DNA of 5,174 nucleotides. Source: an uncultured Chloroflexota bacterium (GTDB taxonomy: Bacteria; Chloroflexota; Anaerolineae; Aggregatilineales; Phototrophicaceae). The stretch covers positions 1 to 5,174 of the forward strand of contig CALDGT010000688.1 of the NCBI GenBank assembly GCA_937942935.1. The letters run 5' to 3'. A program made the translations under genes and the position numbers. Below, piece by piece: positions 1 to 5,174 of this stretch. Below the pieces are notes generated by a model, which saw nothing but the letters and a program-made list of their open reading frames with translations, was not told the DNA's origin and ran no database searches. Numbering within the stretch: position 1 is the stretch's first letter; each line of letters begins with the position of its first letter.

Positions 1-2063
1 ATATAGTGTAACGCCTCATCGCATAATTGACGCGCCTCATCATCGCGTGAGCGCATAATGAAATAAATCATCAACCCATCTAATAAGCGATGTAAGGTGT
101 CTGTTTGCTTTTGTTCACATACCCATGACCAAGCCATGCGAATATTACCAAAATCACGCTCAATAGCATTAAGGGTCTCAATTTGATGAGCGCCCTTAAT
201 CTCAATATCCACAGATTGCAACCAATCTGCATAATATAAGCTATGGCGTGCCTTAGCTTGGTGATAGGCAGGGGCATCTGTGGCTAATTTGGCTTCTGCA
301 AATTGACGGAGCAACTCATGAATATCATAACGTCCATCAAATGTACGGCGGATGAGCGATTTATTCGCCAATGCCAACAAAATCGGCAGTGGCGCATTTG
401 CCACCTGATTAGCGGCGTGTCGGTCAAATCCACCACTAAAAATGGCTAATCGGCATAGGGTATGTGCTTCTTCTGATGATAACCGTTCCCAAGAAGACTC
501 AAACACGGCTTTCATACTCCGATGACGGGGGGGCAAATTGCGGAGTGATGCGCTCAGAAAATCATAAGACCGTTGAATTTCTTGGGCAATTTCTTTTGGC
601 GAAAGCATTTGCAACCAGCCCGCCGCTAATTCAATCCCCAATGGCAACCCTTCAACCAATTGAGAAATGCGAGCGATATGAGGGATATTTTCTTCTGTGA
701 GCGCAAAATCGGGTTGAATCTGCTTGGCAGATTGGGTAAATAGTGCAACCGCCCCAAAAGATGGCATTTCGGCTAAGGTCGCTTCTCCCAATGGAAAAGT
801 TAACCCATCCATCTCATAAATCCATTCTTCGCGCAAGTTCAGCCGTTCCCGTGAGGTGATAAGCATTTTTCCACAAAGTAAATTGGCTAAAATCTCTGCT
901 AATAATTCGGCATAGTCGAGCAAATGCTCAAAATTATCGAGGATGAGTAAAACTCGCTTGAGGCGCAAATAATCGAACAATTCTGATTTTAAATCATTTG
1001 TGATACATCCAAACCGCAATGATTCTGCGATTGCGCCAATCAATGATTCGGGCGATGTGATAGAGACGAGCGAGACAAAATAAACACCATCTTCAAAATG
1101 CTGGCGAGCATGTTCCCCGCTTTGAATTGAAAGGCGTGTTTTGCCAATTCCACCCTGCCCAATGAGTGTGAGCAACCGACACGATGGGTCGGTGAGCAAG
1201 CGTGTAATTTCGGTGAGGTCACGTTCTCGGCTCACAAATGGGGTAGATGGCACAGGCAAATTATCTTGAACTGTCTTAGAAAAAGGGTCTGGTGTGGTGG
1301 TGAGGGTGAGCGCCATCACTTCAACTGTTTGTTTGGTGGTTTGGCGCGATTGTATGGCTTGATATAATTTGCGCGTTTTTTCGTCTGGGGCAATGCCTAA
1401 TTCATTTTTGAGCAAATCCGCGCACATCTGATATTGTTTGAGTGCGGCGGTGCGTTGTCCTGTCCAATCATATAAGCGCATGAGGTTGCGATGTGCCGAT
1501 TCGCTCAGATTATCCATCACCACCCAACGGCGAGCATAGGGAATTGCTTCTTCGTACCGATTTTGTGCAATATACCCGCGTGTTAATTTTTCTAAGACAC
1601 CATTCAAGCGCCCGCGCAGGCTTTGTGATTGAAAAAATTGCCATTCATCAAACGCATCACTATCGGGCAACGAAAACCCGCGCATAAATTCATCTCGATA
1701 CAACGCCACCGCCGATTGCCACCCATTCAAATCGGTATTGGTCTCGTATGCCTCAAATGCCCAAATATCTACCCATAATCCATCTTGTGGAACCACGCGA
1801 ACCGTATCACGCTCAGTTTCGAGCCAATTGTCGCCAAGCCCTTTATTAGTTGTCCACAGAGTATTGCGTAAATAGGCTAAGGCACGACTCATATCAACAT
1901 CAGGGAAAAAAAGTGAGGCAAGGGCTTCTCGTTGATATGCCTGCTTAGTCACAAGTAAATACGCAAATAACGCCAATGCCTTGCGCCGTTCCAATTCGAT
2001 TGGAGCATGATTGAGCTGAATTTGAGGTGTTCCTAAAAGAGAAATATGTAATTGCGCCATCAT
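1..2063 (-). CDS. SARP/AfsR-like transcriptional regulator: winged helix + BTAD + NB-ARC-type ATPase + start of TPR region (3' end outside window)
   Basis: This is a predicted cytoplasmic ATP-dependent transcription activator. The frame stays open from the start to the left edge (687 residues seen, no stop), so the gene is partial. Residues 1-95 (starting MMAQLHISLLG) fit an OmpR/SARP winged helix. Residues 98-237 (from VDIWAFEAY to LYQAIQ) fit the bacterial transcriptional activator domain (BTAD). After a linker comes VSRERDL (277-283) and then the NTPase: Walker A GQGGIGKT (302-309), Walker B VLLILDN with D376, sensor-like ITSRER (402-407) and GLPLGIELAA (472-481). A post-ATPase winged helix follows, with GGF (544-546) and HELLRQFAEAKL (from 582), then helical sequence likely to be the first TPR repeats. 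All nucleotide-binding motifs are intact. Two ATGs are adjacent (2061-2063 and 2058-2060). The first was chosen because a weak AAGG lies 11 nt upstream. Family knowledge: such proteins couple ATP and TPR-mediated signal sensing to promoter binding. The ligand and targets are unknown. The gene is divergent from the ParB-like gene. Confidence 0.9.
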   Translation of the reverse strand, partial: MMAQLHISLLGTPQIQLNHAPIELERRKALALFAYLLVTKQAYQREALASLFFPDVDMSRALAYLRNTLWTTNKGLGDNWLETERDTVRVVPQDGLWVDIWAFEAYETNTDLNGWQSAVALYRDEFMRGFSLPDSDAFDEWQFFQSQSLRGRLNGVLEKLTRGYIAQNRYEEAIPYARRWVVMDNLSESAHRNLMRLYDWTGQRTAALKQYQMCADLLKNELGIAPDEKTRKLYQAIQSRQTTKQTVEVMALTLTTTPDPFSKTVQDNLPVPSTPFVSRERDLTEITRLLTDPSCRLLTLIGQGGIGKTRLSIQSGEHARQHFEDGVYFVSLVSITSPESLIGAIAESLRFGCITNDLKSELFDYLRLKRVLLILDNFEHLLDYAELLAEILANLLCGKMLITSRERLNLREEWIYEMDGLTFPLGEATLAEMPSFGAVALFTQSAKQIQPDFALTEENIPHIARISQLVEGLPLGIELAAGWLQMLSPKEIAQEIQRSYDFLSASLRNLPPRHRSMKAVFESSWERLSSEEAHTLCRLAIFSGGFDRHAANQVANAPLPILLALANKSLIRRTFDGRYDIHELLRQFAEAKLATDAPAYHQAKARHSLYYADWLQSVDIEIKGAHQIETLNAIERDFGNIRMAWSWVCEQKQTDTLHRLLDGLMIYFIMRSRDDEARQLCDEALHY

Positions 2064-2137
2064 CTGTTTTTACGCCTTGTGAACTCTTTTGAACCTATAT
2101 CATCCATTTTACACCATTTTGCATGTTGCGATGTTTA

Positions 2138-2169
2138 TGAGACGCTTTTTGAGACGCTCACGAGATGAT
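2138..2169 (+). repeat. Tandem 9-bp direct repeat TGAGACGCT plus a degenerate third copy
   Basis: TGAGACGCT occurs perfectly at 2138-2146 and 2150-2158, separated by TTT. A weaker related copy, GAGATGAT, follows at 2162-2169. The core starts are 12 and 11 bp apart. SARP-family activators are known to bind heptamer direct repeats about 11 bp apart, just upstream of the -10 element. Here possible -10 elements begin 7 nt (TATCCT, 2177) or 12 nt (TATAGA, 2182) after the third copy. The repeats are real, but their function as an operator is a guess. Confidence 0.5.
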
Positions 2170-2207
2170 TGCCATCTATCCTATAGATAAATACAAACAA
2201 ATTCAAG

Positions 2208-2214
2208 AAAGGAG
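2208..2214 (+). promoter_or_regulatory. Strong Shine-Dalgarno for the ParB-like gene
   Basis: AAAGGAG sits 6 nt before the ATG at 2221. This is the best ribosome binding site in the window, and it fixes the start of the 148-aa gene. Confidence 0.85.
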
Positions 2215-2220
2215 CGCACC

Positions 2221-2667
2221 ATGAACTTCACAAGCCCATTACAACATCACCTAAATAATCAAATCGGGCGCAGTAATGCCATAGACCCGCAAGCCCGCAG
2301 ATTATTTGACCGCGCTTTACGTGCTGGCAAAAATAAACGGCGCAATGCTGGTGCGCTTCCAAACATTAATGAAGAAACACGCCACTCACAACATTATGTG
2401 GGCGTACAAACAGTAGATATTACTCAAATCGGCGGGAGTGTGAATAAATCGAATGACTTCGATAATCAATTCAACCCCTTAAGTGAGCATATCGAAGCGC
2501 GTTGGGTAAAGGTTGCCACCGCCATGATAAACGGAATAGACTTACCCCCGATTGAATTGATTCTAGCGAATGGGATTTATTATGTGGTAGATGGTCATCA
2601 CCGCATTTCTGTCGCCAACATGATAGGTATCCACTACTTAGATGCGATTGTGACGATGTGGGAATAA
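2221..2667 (+). CDS. Small ParB/sulfiredoxin-fold protein (DGHHR type)
   Basis: This is a 148-residue soluble protein with a ParB N-terminal-like fold. The N-terminal part (residues 1-55) is polar and basic (RRLFDRALRAGKNKRR, about 26-41) and probably flexible. From about residue 60 the pattern matches the ParB-like domain: VDITQIGGSVNKSNDFD, then ARWVKVATAMINGIDLPPIEL, then YYVVDGHHRISVANMIG with D124-G-H-H-R128, ending DAIVTMWE. The family hallmark is a beta strand carrying a substrate-position phrase followed by a (D)GHHR turn, where true ParB has GERR and sulfiredoxin has GCHR. It lacks the central HTH and C-terminal dimer domain of ParB, so it is unlikely to be a segregation protein. By memory, stand-alone proteins of this type recur in Chloroflexota and other bacteria without an assigned function. 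Nucleotide binding or phosphotransfer is possible from the fold but not shown. It has its own strong ribosome binding site and is divergent from the SARP-like regulator, which could control it. Confidence 0.85.
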   Translation: MNFTSPLQHHLNNQIGRSNAIDPQARRLFDRALRAGKNKRRNAGALPNINEETRHSQHYVGVQTVDITQIGGSVNKSNDFDNQFNPLSEHIEARWVKVATAMINGIDLPPIELILANGIYYVVDGHHRISVANMIGIHYLDAIVTMWE

Positions 2668-2671
2668 GATT

Positions 2672-2702
2672 GTAGGAGGGCTTGCCATGACAAGCCCTCT
2701 AC
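2672..2702. terminator. Hairpin between convergent genes, possible bidirectional terminator
   Basis: A 9-bp perfect stem, GAGGGCTTG (2676-2684) with CAAGCCCTC (2691-2699), encloses a 6-nt loop. It extends by GTA/TAC pairing (2672-2674 with 2700-2702) past one bulged G at 2675. It starts 5 nt after the ParB-like stop codon and 18 nt beyond the end of the opposing 460-aa gene, the right place for a shared terminator. Neither side has a clear T-run, so it is not a textbook intrinsic terminator and could be an interspersed palindrome acting as a transcript end. Confidence 0.55.
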
Positions 2703-2719
2703 CCTAGATATATATCAAC

Positions 2720-4102
2720 TTATATCCGATTATCTAACATGCCATATTTTTTGAGGGTTTGCGCCAATACAAATTCAGACATACGGAAAACCGCTTCATT
2801 GTCATCAGCACGTTCACCTTCTCGGTCTTCGACCATTGTCCGCATTTCTTTCATGACATCTGCCAATTTTTCTTCGTGAAATAAGACCATATCGGTGACG
2901 ATAATCCCACCCAATACCAATGGCAAATAGGCATAACTAAAATTCATCTCGCCTTTGGTCTTAAGTTTTTCGATAATCACACCAGAAAATTCTGCCATTT
3001 CTTCATCTGAACCCAAATTTTCGCCACTATCGCGTTGAACAAGTCGGAAGGCATATCCAAGCGCATCCATCAACAAATCATCAAATAAAAAGTGTGGAAT
3101 AGCTTTTGGGGCAACACCGCCCATGCGTTCATCTTGTGCCAAAATTTTTAGGTATCCTTGCAACCATTTTGGGAGCGCGATATGAATTTCGGATGTCTCT
3201 AAGACACGCGCTTTTTTATCTTTTTCGCGCATTTTGAACATATTCGAGACATCAAACTCGCCTGCTGTCAGGCTACCATGTTTGGAATGAGGATGAGCAA
3301 ATTCAAGGATGAGCGTCATCAACCGCGCCACACAACTCGACTCAACTGGCGAAAGTGGATACCCCGCTTTGCGGAAGGTATCACGCACTTTTTCCAAAAT
3401 CGGTGGATAGACCAACTCTTTCTTGAGTGATGGCAACACCTTTAGGCGGATAATCTCGCCGTATTTGTCTAATAAAATATCGTGGTCTTGTTGATTATCG
3501 AGCGTCCACAGGCTCACCCAATGCGGATTGAGGCTTGGGGGTTTTGATAATTTGCCTTCCATGACCGTGATTGGTGTTTCGATAACTGTTGAGCGCAAAA
3601 ATCCGCGCTTTTGAGTCGAAAATTTGAGTTTCTTCAAATCTTCAAGGTTCCTTTGCGCTTCTTCTGTCACTTTTTTGGGATTAAACACCATCCCACCTGT
3701 ATTTGGGCGCACACGGTTGGCTTTTGGATTTGTCACCTTCACGGTAATATCCATCCCAATCATATAATTTTCGCCGATGGCACAATCGGGCATGGTAGAC
3801 ATCGGCAACATGGCATAACCCACTTCTGCCGCGCCAAGCCCAACCACCAGCCTATCTTGACCAGTGATAAAACGCCCTTTTTTGCCTGCATGGTCTTTTT
3901 CTGGTAATTGTAAAGTGACGGTGACATCCGCAGGCGAATCGCTGGCATTTTGCATGAGGATAATCACTTCAAATTGTCGTCCCGCTTGGACAATGCGTGG
4001 ACGTGTGGCGAGTGCCACTTGCACGACCCCAACCGTAACCCGTTCTGTATCGGTAATATAACCGAAAACATCGGGATAGGCGATATTCGATTTGTCTGCC
4101 AT
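2720..4102 (-). CDS. Uncharacterised 460-aa cytoplasmic protein, beta-sandwich-like N-terminal region and helical C-terminal region
   Basis: I do not recognise this protein. Residues 20-123 alternate hydrophobic strands and turns (VTVGVVQVAL, FEVIILMQNASDSPADVTVTLQLPE, IGENYMIGMDITVKV). This resembles an Ig-like/CARDB-type or arrestin-like sandwich, though the match is by pattern only. A charged linker (about 125-165, VTEEAQRNLEDLKKLK) leads to a mostly helical C-terminal part (about 205-460) with long amphipathic stretches such as ILLDKYGEIIRLKVLPSLKKEL, FLFDDLLMDALGYAFRLV and EEKLADVMKEMRTMVEDREGE. There is no signal peptide, convincing membrane segment, Walker motif or metal-binding cluster; HPHSKH (270-275) is the only histidine-rich patch. 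ATG 4100-4102 has a weak AGAAAG at 4113-4118, 10 nt away. A sigma-70-like promoter lies just upstream, so it is probably transcribed on its own despite following cofE. A structural or scaffold role is possible, but no function is assigned. The reading frame is long, clean and bounded by regulatory signals, so the gene itself is well supported. Confidence 0.85.
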   Translation of the reverse strand: MADKSNIAYPDVFGYITDTERVTVGVVQVALATRPRIVQAGRQFEVIILMQNASDSPADVTVTLQLPEKDHAGKKGRFITGQDRLVVGLGAAEVGYAMLPMSTMPDCAIGENYMIGMDITVKVTNPKANRVRPNTGGMVFNPKKVTEEAQRNLEDLKKLKFSTQKRGFLRSTVIETPITVMEGKLSKPPSLNPHWVSLWTLDNQQDHDILLDKYGEIIRLKVLPSLKKELVYPPILEKVRDTFRKAGYPLSPVESSCVARLMTLILEFAHPHSKHGSLTAGEFDVSNMFKMREKDKKARVLETSEIHIALPKWLQGYLKILAQDERMGGVAPKAIPHFLFDDLLMDALGYAFRLVQRDSGENLGSDEEMAEFSGVIIEKLKTKGEMNFSYAYLPLVLGGIIVTDMVLFHEEKLADVMKEMRTMVEDREGERADDNEAVFRMSEFVLAQTLKKYGMLDNRI

Positions 4103-4143
4103 GATGAATTTACTTTCTCTAAAATGACATTAATTTGTGAATA

Positions 4144-4171
4144 ATTGTAGCTGAATCACAAATGGTTGCAA
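4144..4171 (-). promoter_or_regulatory. Sigma-70-like promoter for the 460-aa gene
   Basis: Read on the minus strand, TTGCAA (4166-4171, 4 of 6 to the -35 consensus) is 16 bp from TACAAT (4144-4149, 5 of 6 to the -10 consensus). It would give a leader of about 35 nt before the ATG at 4102. This is the best-matched -35/-10 pair seen in the window. Confidence 0.55.
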
Positions 4172-4216
4172 ACGGGCATATCGTACCTATCGGGGCGGGC
4201 ATACGCATAAGACCGA

Positions 4217-4238
4217 CCCGATGATACGCTCATCAGGG
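4217..4238 (-). terminator. Candidate hairpin downstream of cofE
   Basis: CCCGATGA (4217-4224) pairs with TCATC-A-GGG (4230-4238) with one bulged A and a 5-nt loop, 24 nt beyond the cofE stop codon. There is no clear T-run after it on the minus strand. It could end the cofE transcript before the next promoter, but the support is weak. Confidence 0.3.
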
Positions 4239-4261
4239 CAAAATCGCCTCAATAATCTTGT

Positions 4262-5068
4262 TTATAGCGCCCCTTTGGTCAATGAACCCACATAAATACA
4301 AGTCTCCCAAGGGATAGCCACATCTTCGACATCAATGCGGTCATCAGTCAAAATAACACCTGTGTTACGGACGATTGCAATCGGGCGGGCTTCTGCGGTT
4401 TCGCCCATCACCATCTGAGCGCACGAACAAATTTGGTCGGCGACTCCGCGTTGTGTGACCATCATCGGATTGCCAAATAAATCGGGCTTACCCCGTTCAT
4501 CTTGAATCGGATGGAAACCTGCTGTCGAAATAGCGACCCCTGTCGTCCCCCAACGTCCGGGCATCAGCCAGCTATCGGTTAAAATCACGCCAATTTTCAC
4601 ACCCAACCGCGCATCAATATCTTTACGGATTTGCTCTGCCAACGCATACGGTTCACTGGGCAACAAGACAACTTTGCCACTAGGGATATTGGAGCGGTCT
4701 AGCCCTGCATTTGGCGAGATTACCCCGTTTTTGTGTGTCAATAAAAATCCGACTGCGACCCCATTAAACTCATGTGTAATCCCCCCAAACACATGGTCAG
4801 CTTCTTGAATGACCAATTGGGTTAAATGAGGGTTCATGTGATAACGCATGGCGATTTCTTGCGCCTGTGGGGTAATTTGCACCGCATCTAAGGCGACAAT
4901 CCGCCCCTGACTGATGGCGGCATATTTGCTACTCAACGCCAAAACATCACCCGTTTGTAAGGTTTCGCCTTCTGCGGATATGGCAGAGAGAATCGTTTCG
5001 ATTAAGTCAAATGGGGCTTGCTGTACAGGTGCAGAAATTGGAATAACCACTAGTGATTTTGAGGACAC
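4262..5068 (-). CDS. cofE: Coenzyme F420-0:L-glutamate ligase (CofE family)
   Basis: This cytoplasmic ligase is predicted to add L-glutamate to F420-0 using GTP, the gamma-glutamyl tailing step of coenzyme F420 synthesis. At 268 residues it has the usual length of a stand-alone CofE, without the C-terminal nitroreductase-like domain of actinobacterial FbiB. Family landmarks in order: DVLALSSKYAAISQGRIV (41-58), GFLLTHKNGVISPNAGLDRSN (107-127, with N120, D124 and N127), GKVVLLPSEP (131-140), ILTDSWLMPGRWGTTGVAIS (162-181), IQDERGKPDLFGNPM (188-202), VADQICSCAQMVMGE (209-223) and PIAIVRN (229-235). Acidic residues D124 and D165 lie in the conserved blocks that form the metal/GTP site in the family. 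Compared with the classical ISDTFGRPWR block, this one reads TDSWLMPGR, a variant branch. The start is GTG at 5066-5068, with GGAG 8 nt upstream (5077-5080). No other F420 gene is in the window. Its substrate (F420-0 itself, or a related cofactor precursor) is inferred from family. Confidence 0.87.
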   Translation of the reverse strand: MSSKSLVVIPISAPVQQAPFDLIETILSAISAEGETLQTGDVLALSSKYAAISQGRIVALDAVQITPQAQEIAMRYHMNPHLTQLVIQEADHVFGGITHEFNGVAVGFLLTHKNGVISPNAGLDRSNIPSGKVVLLPSEPYALAEQIRKDIDARLGVKIGVILTDSWLMPGRWGTTGVAISTAGFHPIQDERGKPDLFGNPMMVTQRGVADQICSCAQMVMGETAEARPIAIVRNTGVILTDDRIDVEDVAIPWETCIYVGSLTKGAL

Positions 5069-5076
5069 GTAATTTT

Positions 5077-5080
5077 CTCC
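5077..5080 (-). promoter_or_regulatory. Shine-Dalgarno fixing the GTG start of cofE
   Basis: GGAG on the minus strand lies 8 nt before the GTG at 5066-5068. No in-frame ATG is better placed, so GTG is the supported start. Confidence 0.7.
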
Positions 5081-5097
5081 GAGTAACGCTTAGATGT

Positions 5098-5125
5098 GTG
5101 AGGGCGCAACCTGTTGCGCCCTCAC
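5098..5125. repeat. Perfect 13-bp inverted repeat in the cofE leader
   Basis: GTGAGGGCGCAAC (5098-5110) and GTTGCGCCCTCAC (5113-5125) are perfect reverse complements separated by only CT. The hairpin is very GC-rich compared with its AT-rich surroundings. It lies between the candidate cofE -10 element and the ribosome binding site, so it would form in the leader RNA. Neither side has a T-run, which argues against a simple terminator. An interspersed palindromic repeat, or a structured leader affecting mRNA stability, fits better. Confidence 0.75.
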
Positions 5126-5146
5126 GACAAACGAAATATATCTACA

Positions 5147-5152
5147 ATTATA
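5147..5152 (-). promoter_or_regulatory. Candidate -10 element of cofE
   Basis: TATAAT, a full consensus match, reads on the minus strand in an AT-rich stretch about 80 nt before the GTG start. The matching -35 would fall at the window edge (about 5170 and beyond) and cannot be judged. Nothing else was seen in 5126-5174. Confidence 0.45.
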
Positions 5153-5174
5153 AAACTAATTCCGCCATCATACG

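Larger units (their letters stand above)
2064..2220. promoter_or_regulatory. Divergent intergenic region with phased short direct repeats
   Basis: This 157-bp region serves both the regulator (minus) and the ParB-like gene (plus). It contains three sets of short direct repeats: TGAAC at 2080-2084 and 2090-2094, CCATTTT at 2104-2110 and 2114-2120 (both with 10-bp period), and TGAGACGCT at 2138-2146 and 2150-2158 (12-bp period). Spacing near one helical turn is typical of tandem operator half-sites. Possible -10 elements are TATAGA at 2182-2187 (plus) and TAAAAT, read on the minus strand at 2106-2111. Neither has a convincing -35 at 16-18 bp, which would suit activator-dependent promoters. The repeats are seen directly; the operator role is inference. 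Confidence 0.45.

Noticed and set aside
80..277. A 65-aa minus-strand frame with a hydrophobic stretch resembling a membrane protein
   Set aside because: It is an alternative frame within the regulator's TPR region; the main frame is continuous through it.
464..700. A 78-aa plus-strand open frame
   Set aside because: It lies antisense inside the ATPase domain of the regulator, has no recognisable domain or ribosome binding site, and the minus-strand frame carries all conserved motifs.
1040..1687. Short open frames on either strand (60 and 64 aa)
   Set aside because: Both overlap the NB-ARC and BTAD coding sequence in other frames; their residue composition is low-complexity and they match no known family.
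2064..2220. CRISPR-like array or transposon ends from the short direct repeats
   Set aside because: Repeats are only 5-9 bp with 3-5 bp spacers, far too short for CRISPR, and no terminal inverted repeats or transposase are present.
2221..2667. ParB-like protein as a plasmid or chromosome partition factor
   Set aside because: There is no HTH or dimerisation domain, no adjacent ParA and no parS-like site; only the fold core is present.
3611..4144. Overlapping plus- and minus-strand frames of 62-98 aa
   Set aside because: They are shadows of the 460-aa gene; the His/Cys-rich look of the 98-aa one comes from reading the antisense of the coding strand.
4103..5068. cofE and the 460-aa gene as one operon
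   Set aside because: They share a strand, but the 159-bp gap holds a good promoter and a hairpin, and no functional link is evident.

Overview
The window looks like chromosomal DNA of a member of the Chloroflexota (Anaerolineae-like), with moderate, slightly AT-rich composition. This is inferred from protein character only: a BTAD/NB-ARC/TPR regulator of the kind abundant in that phylum, a small DGHHR-type ParB-like protein common there, and an F420-biosynthesis ligase. No rRNA, tRNA or other phylogenetic marker is present, so the assignment is moderate confidence.

Layout. Positions 1-2063 (minus strand) hold the first 687 residues of a large SARP/AfsR-like transcriptional regulator. Its C-terminal TPR region runs off the left edge. 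A 157-bp divergent intergenic region (2064-2220) separates it from a 148-aa ParB/sulfiredoxin-fold protein on the plus strand (2221-2667) and contains several short phased direct repeats. A hairpin (2672-2702) lies between this gene and the convergent 460-aa minus-strand protein (2720-4102). That protein is not recognised: it has a probable beta-sandwich N-terminal half and a helical C-terminal half, with no signal peptide. Its promoter is visible in the 4103-4261 gap. Upstream of it, also on the minus strand, is a CofE-type coenzyme F420-0:L-glutamate ligase (4262-5068, GTG start). The cofE leader carries a perfect 13-bp inverted repeat (5098-5125) and a consensus TATAAT -10 element near the right edge.

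How the genes relate. The regulator and the ParB-like gene are divergent and share one intergenic region whose repeats could be operators, so the regulator may control itself and its neighbour; this is inference. cofE and the 460-aa gene are co-directional, but 159 bp apart with an internal promoter, so they are probably separate transcription units. There is no strong evidence for a defence system, mobile element, CRISPR array or biosynthetic cluster. The least explained items are the 460-aa protein, the repeats in the divergent promoter region and the two palindromes with similar ends.
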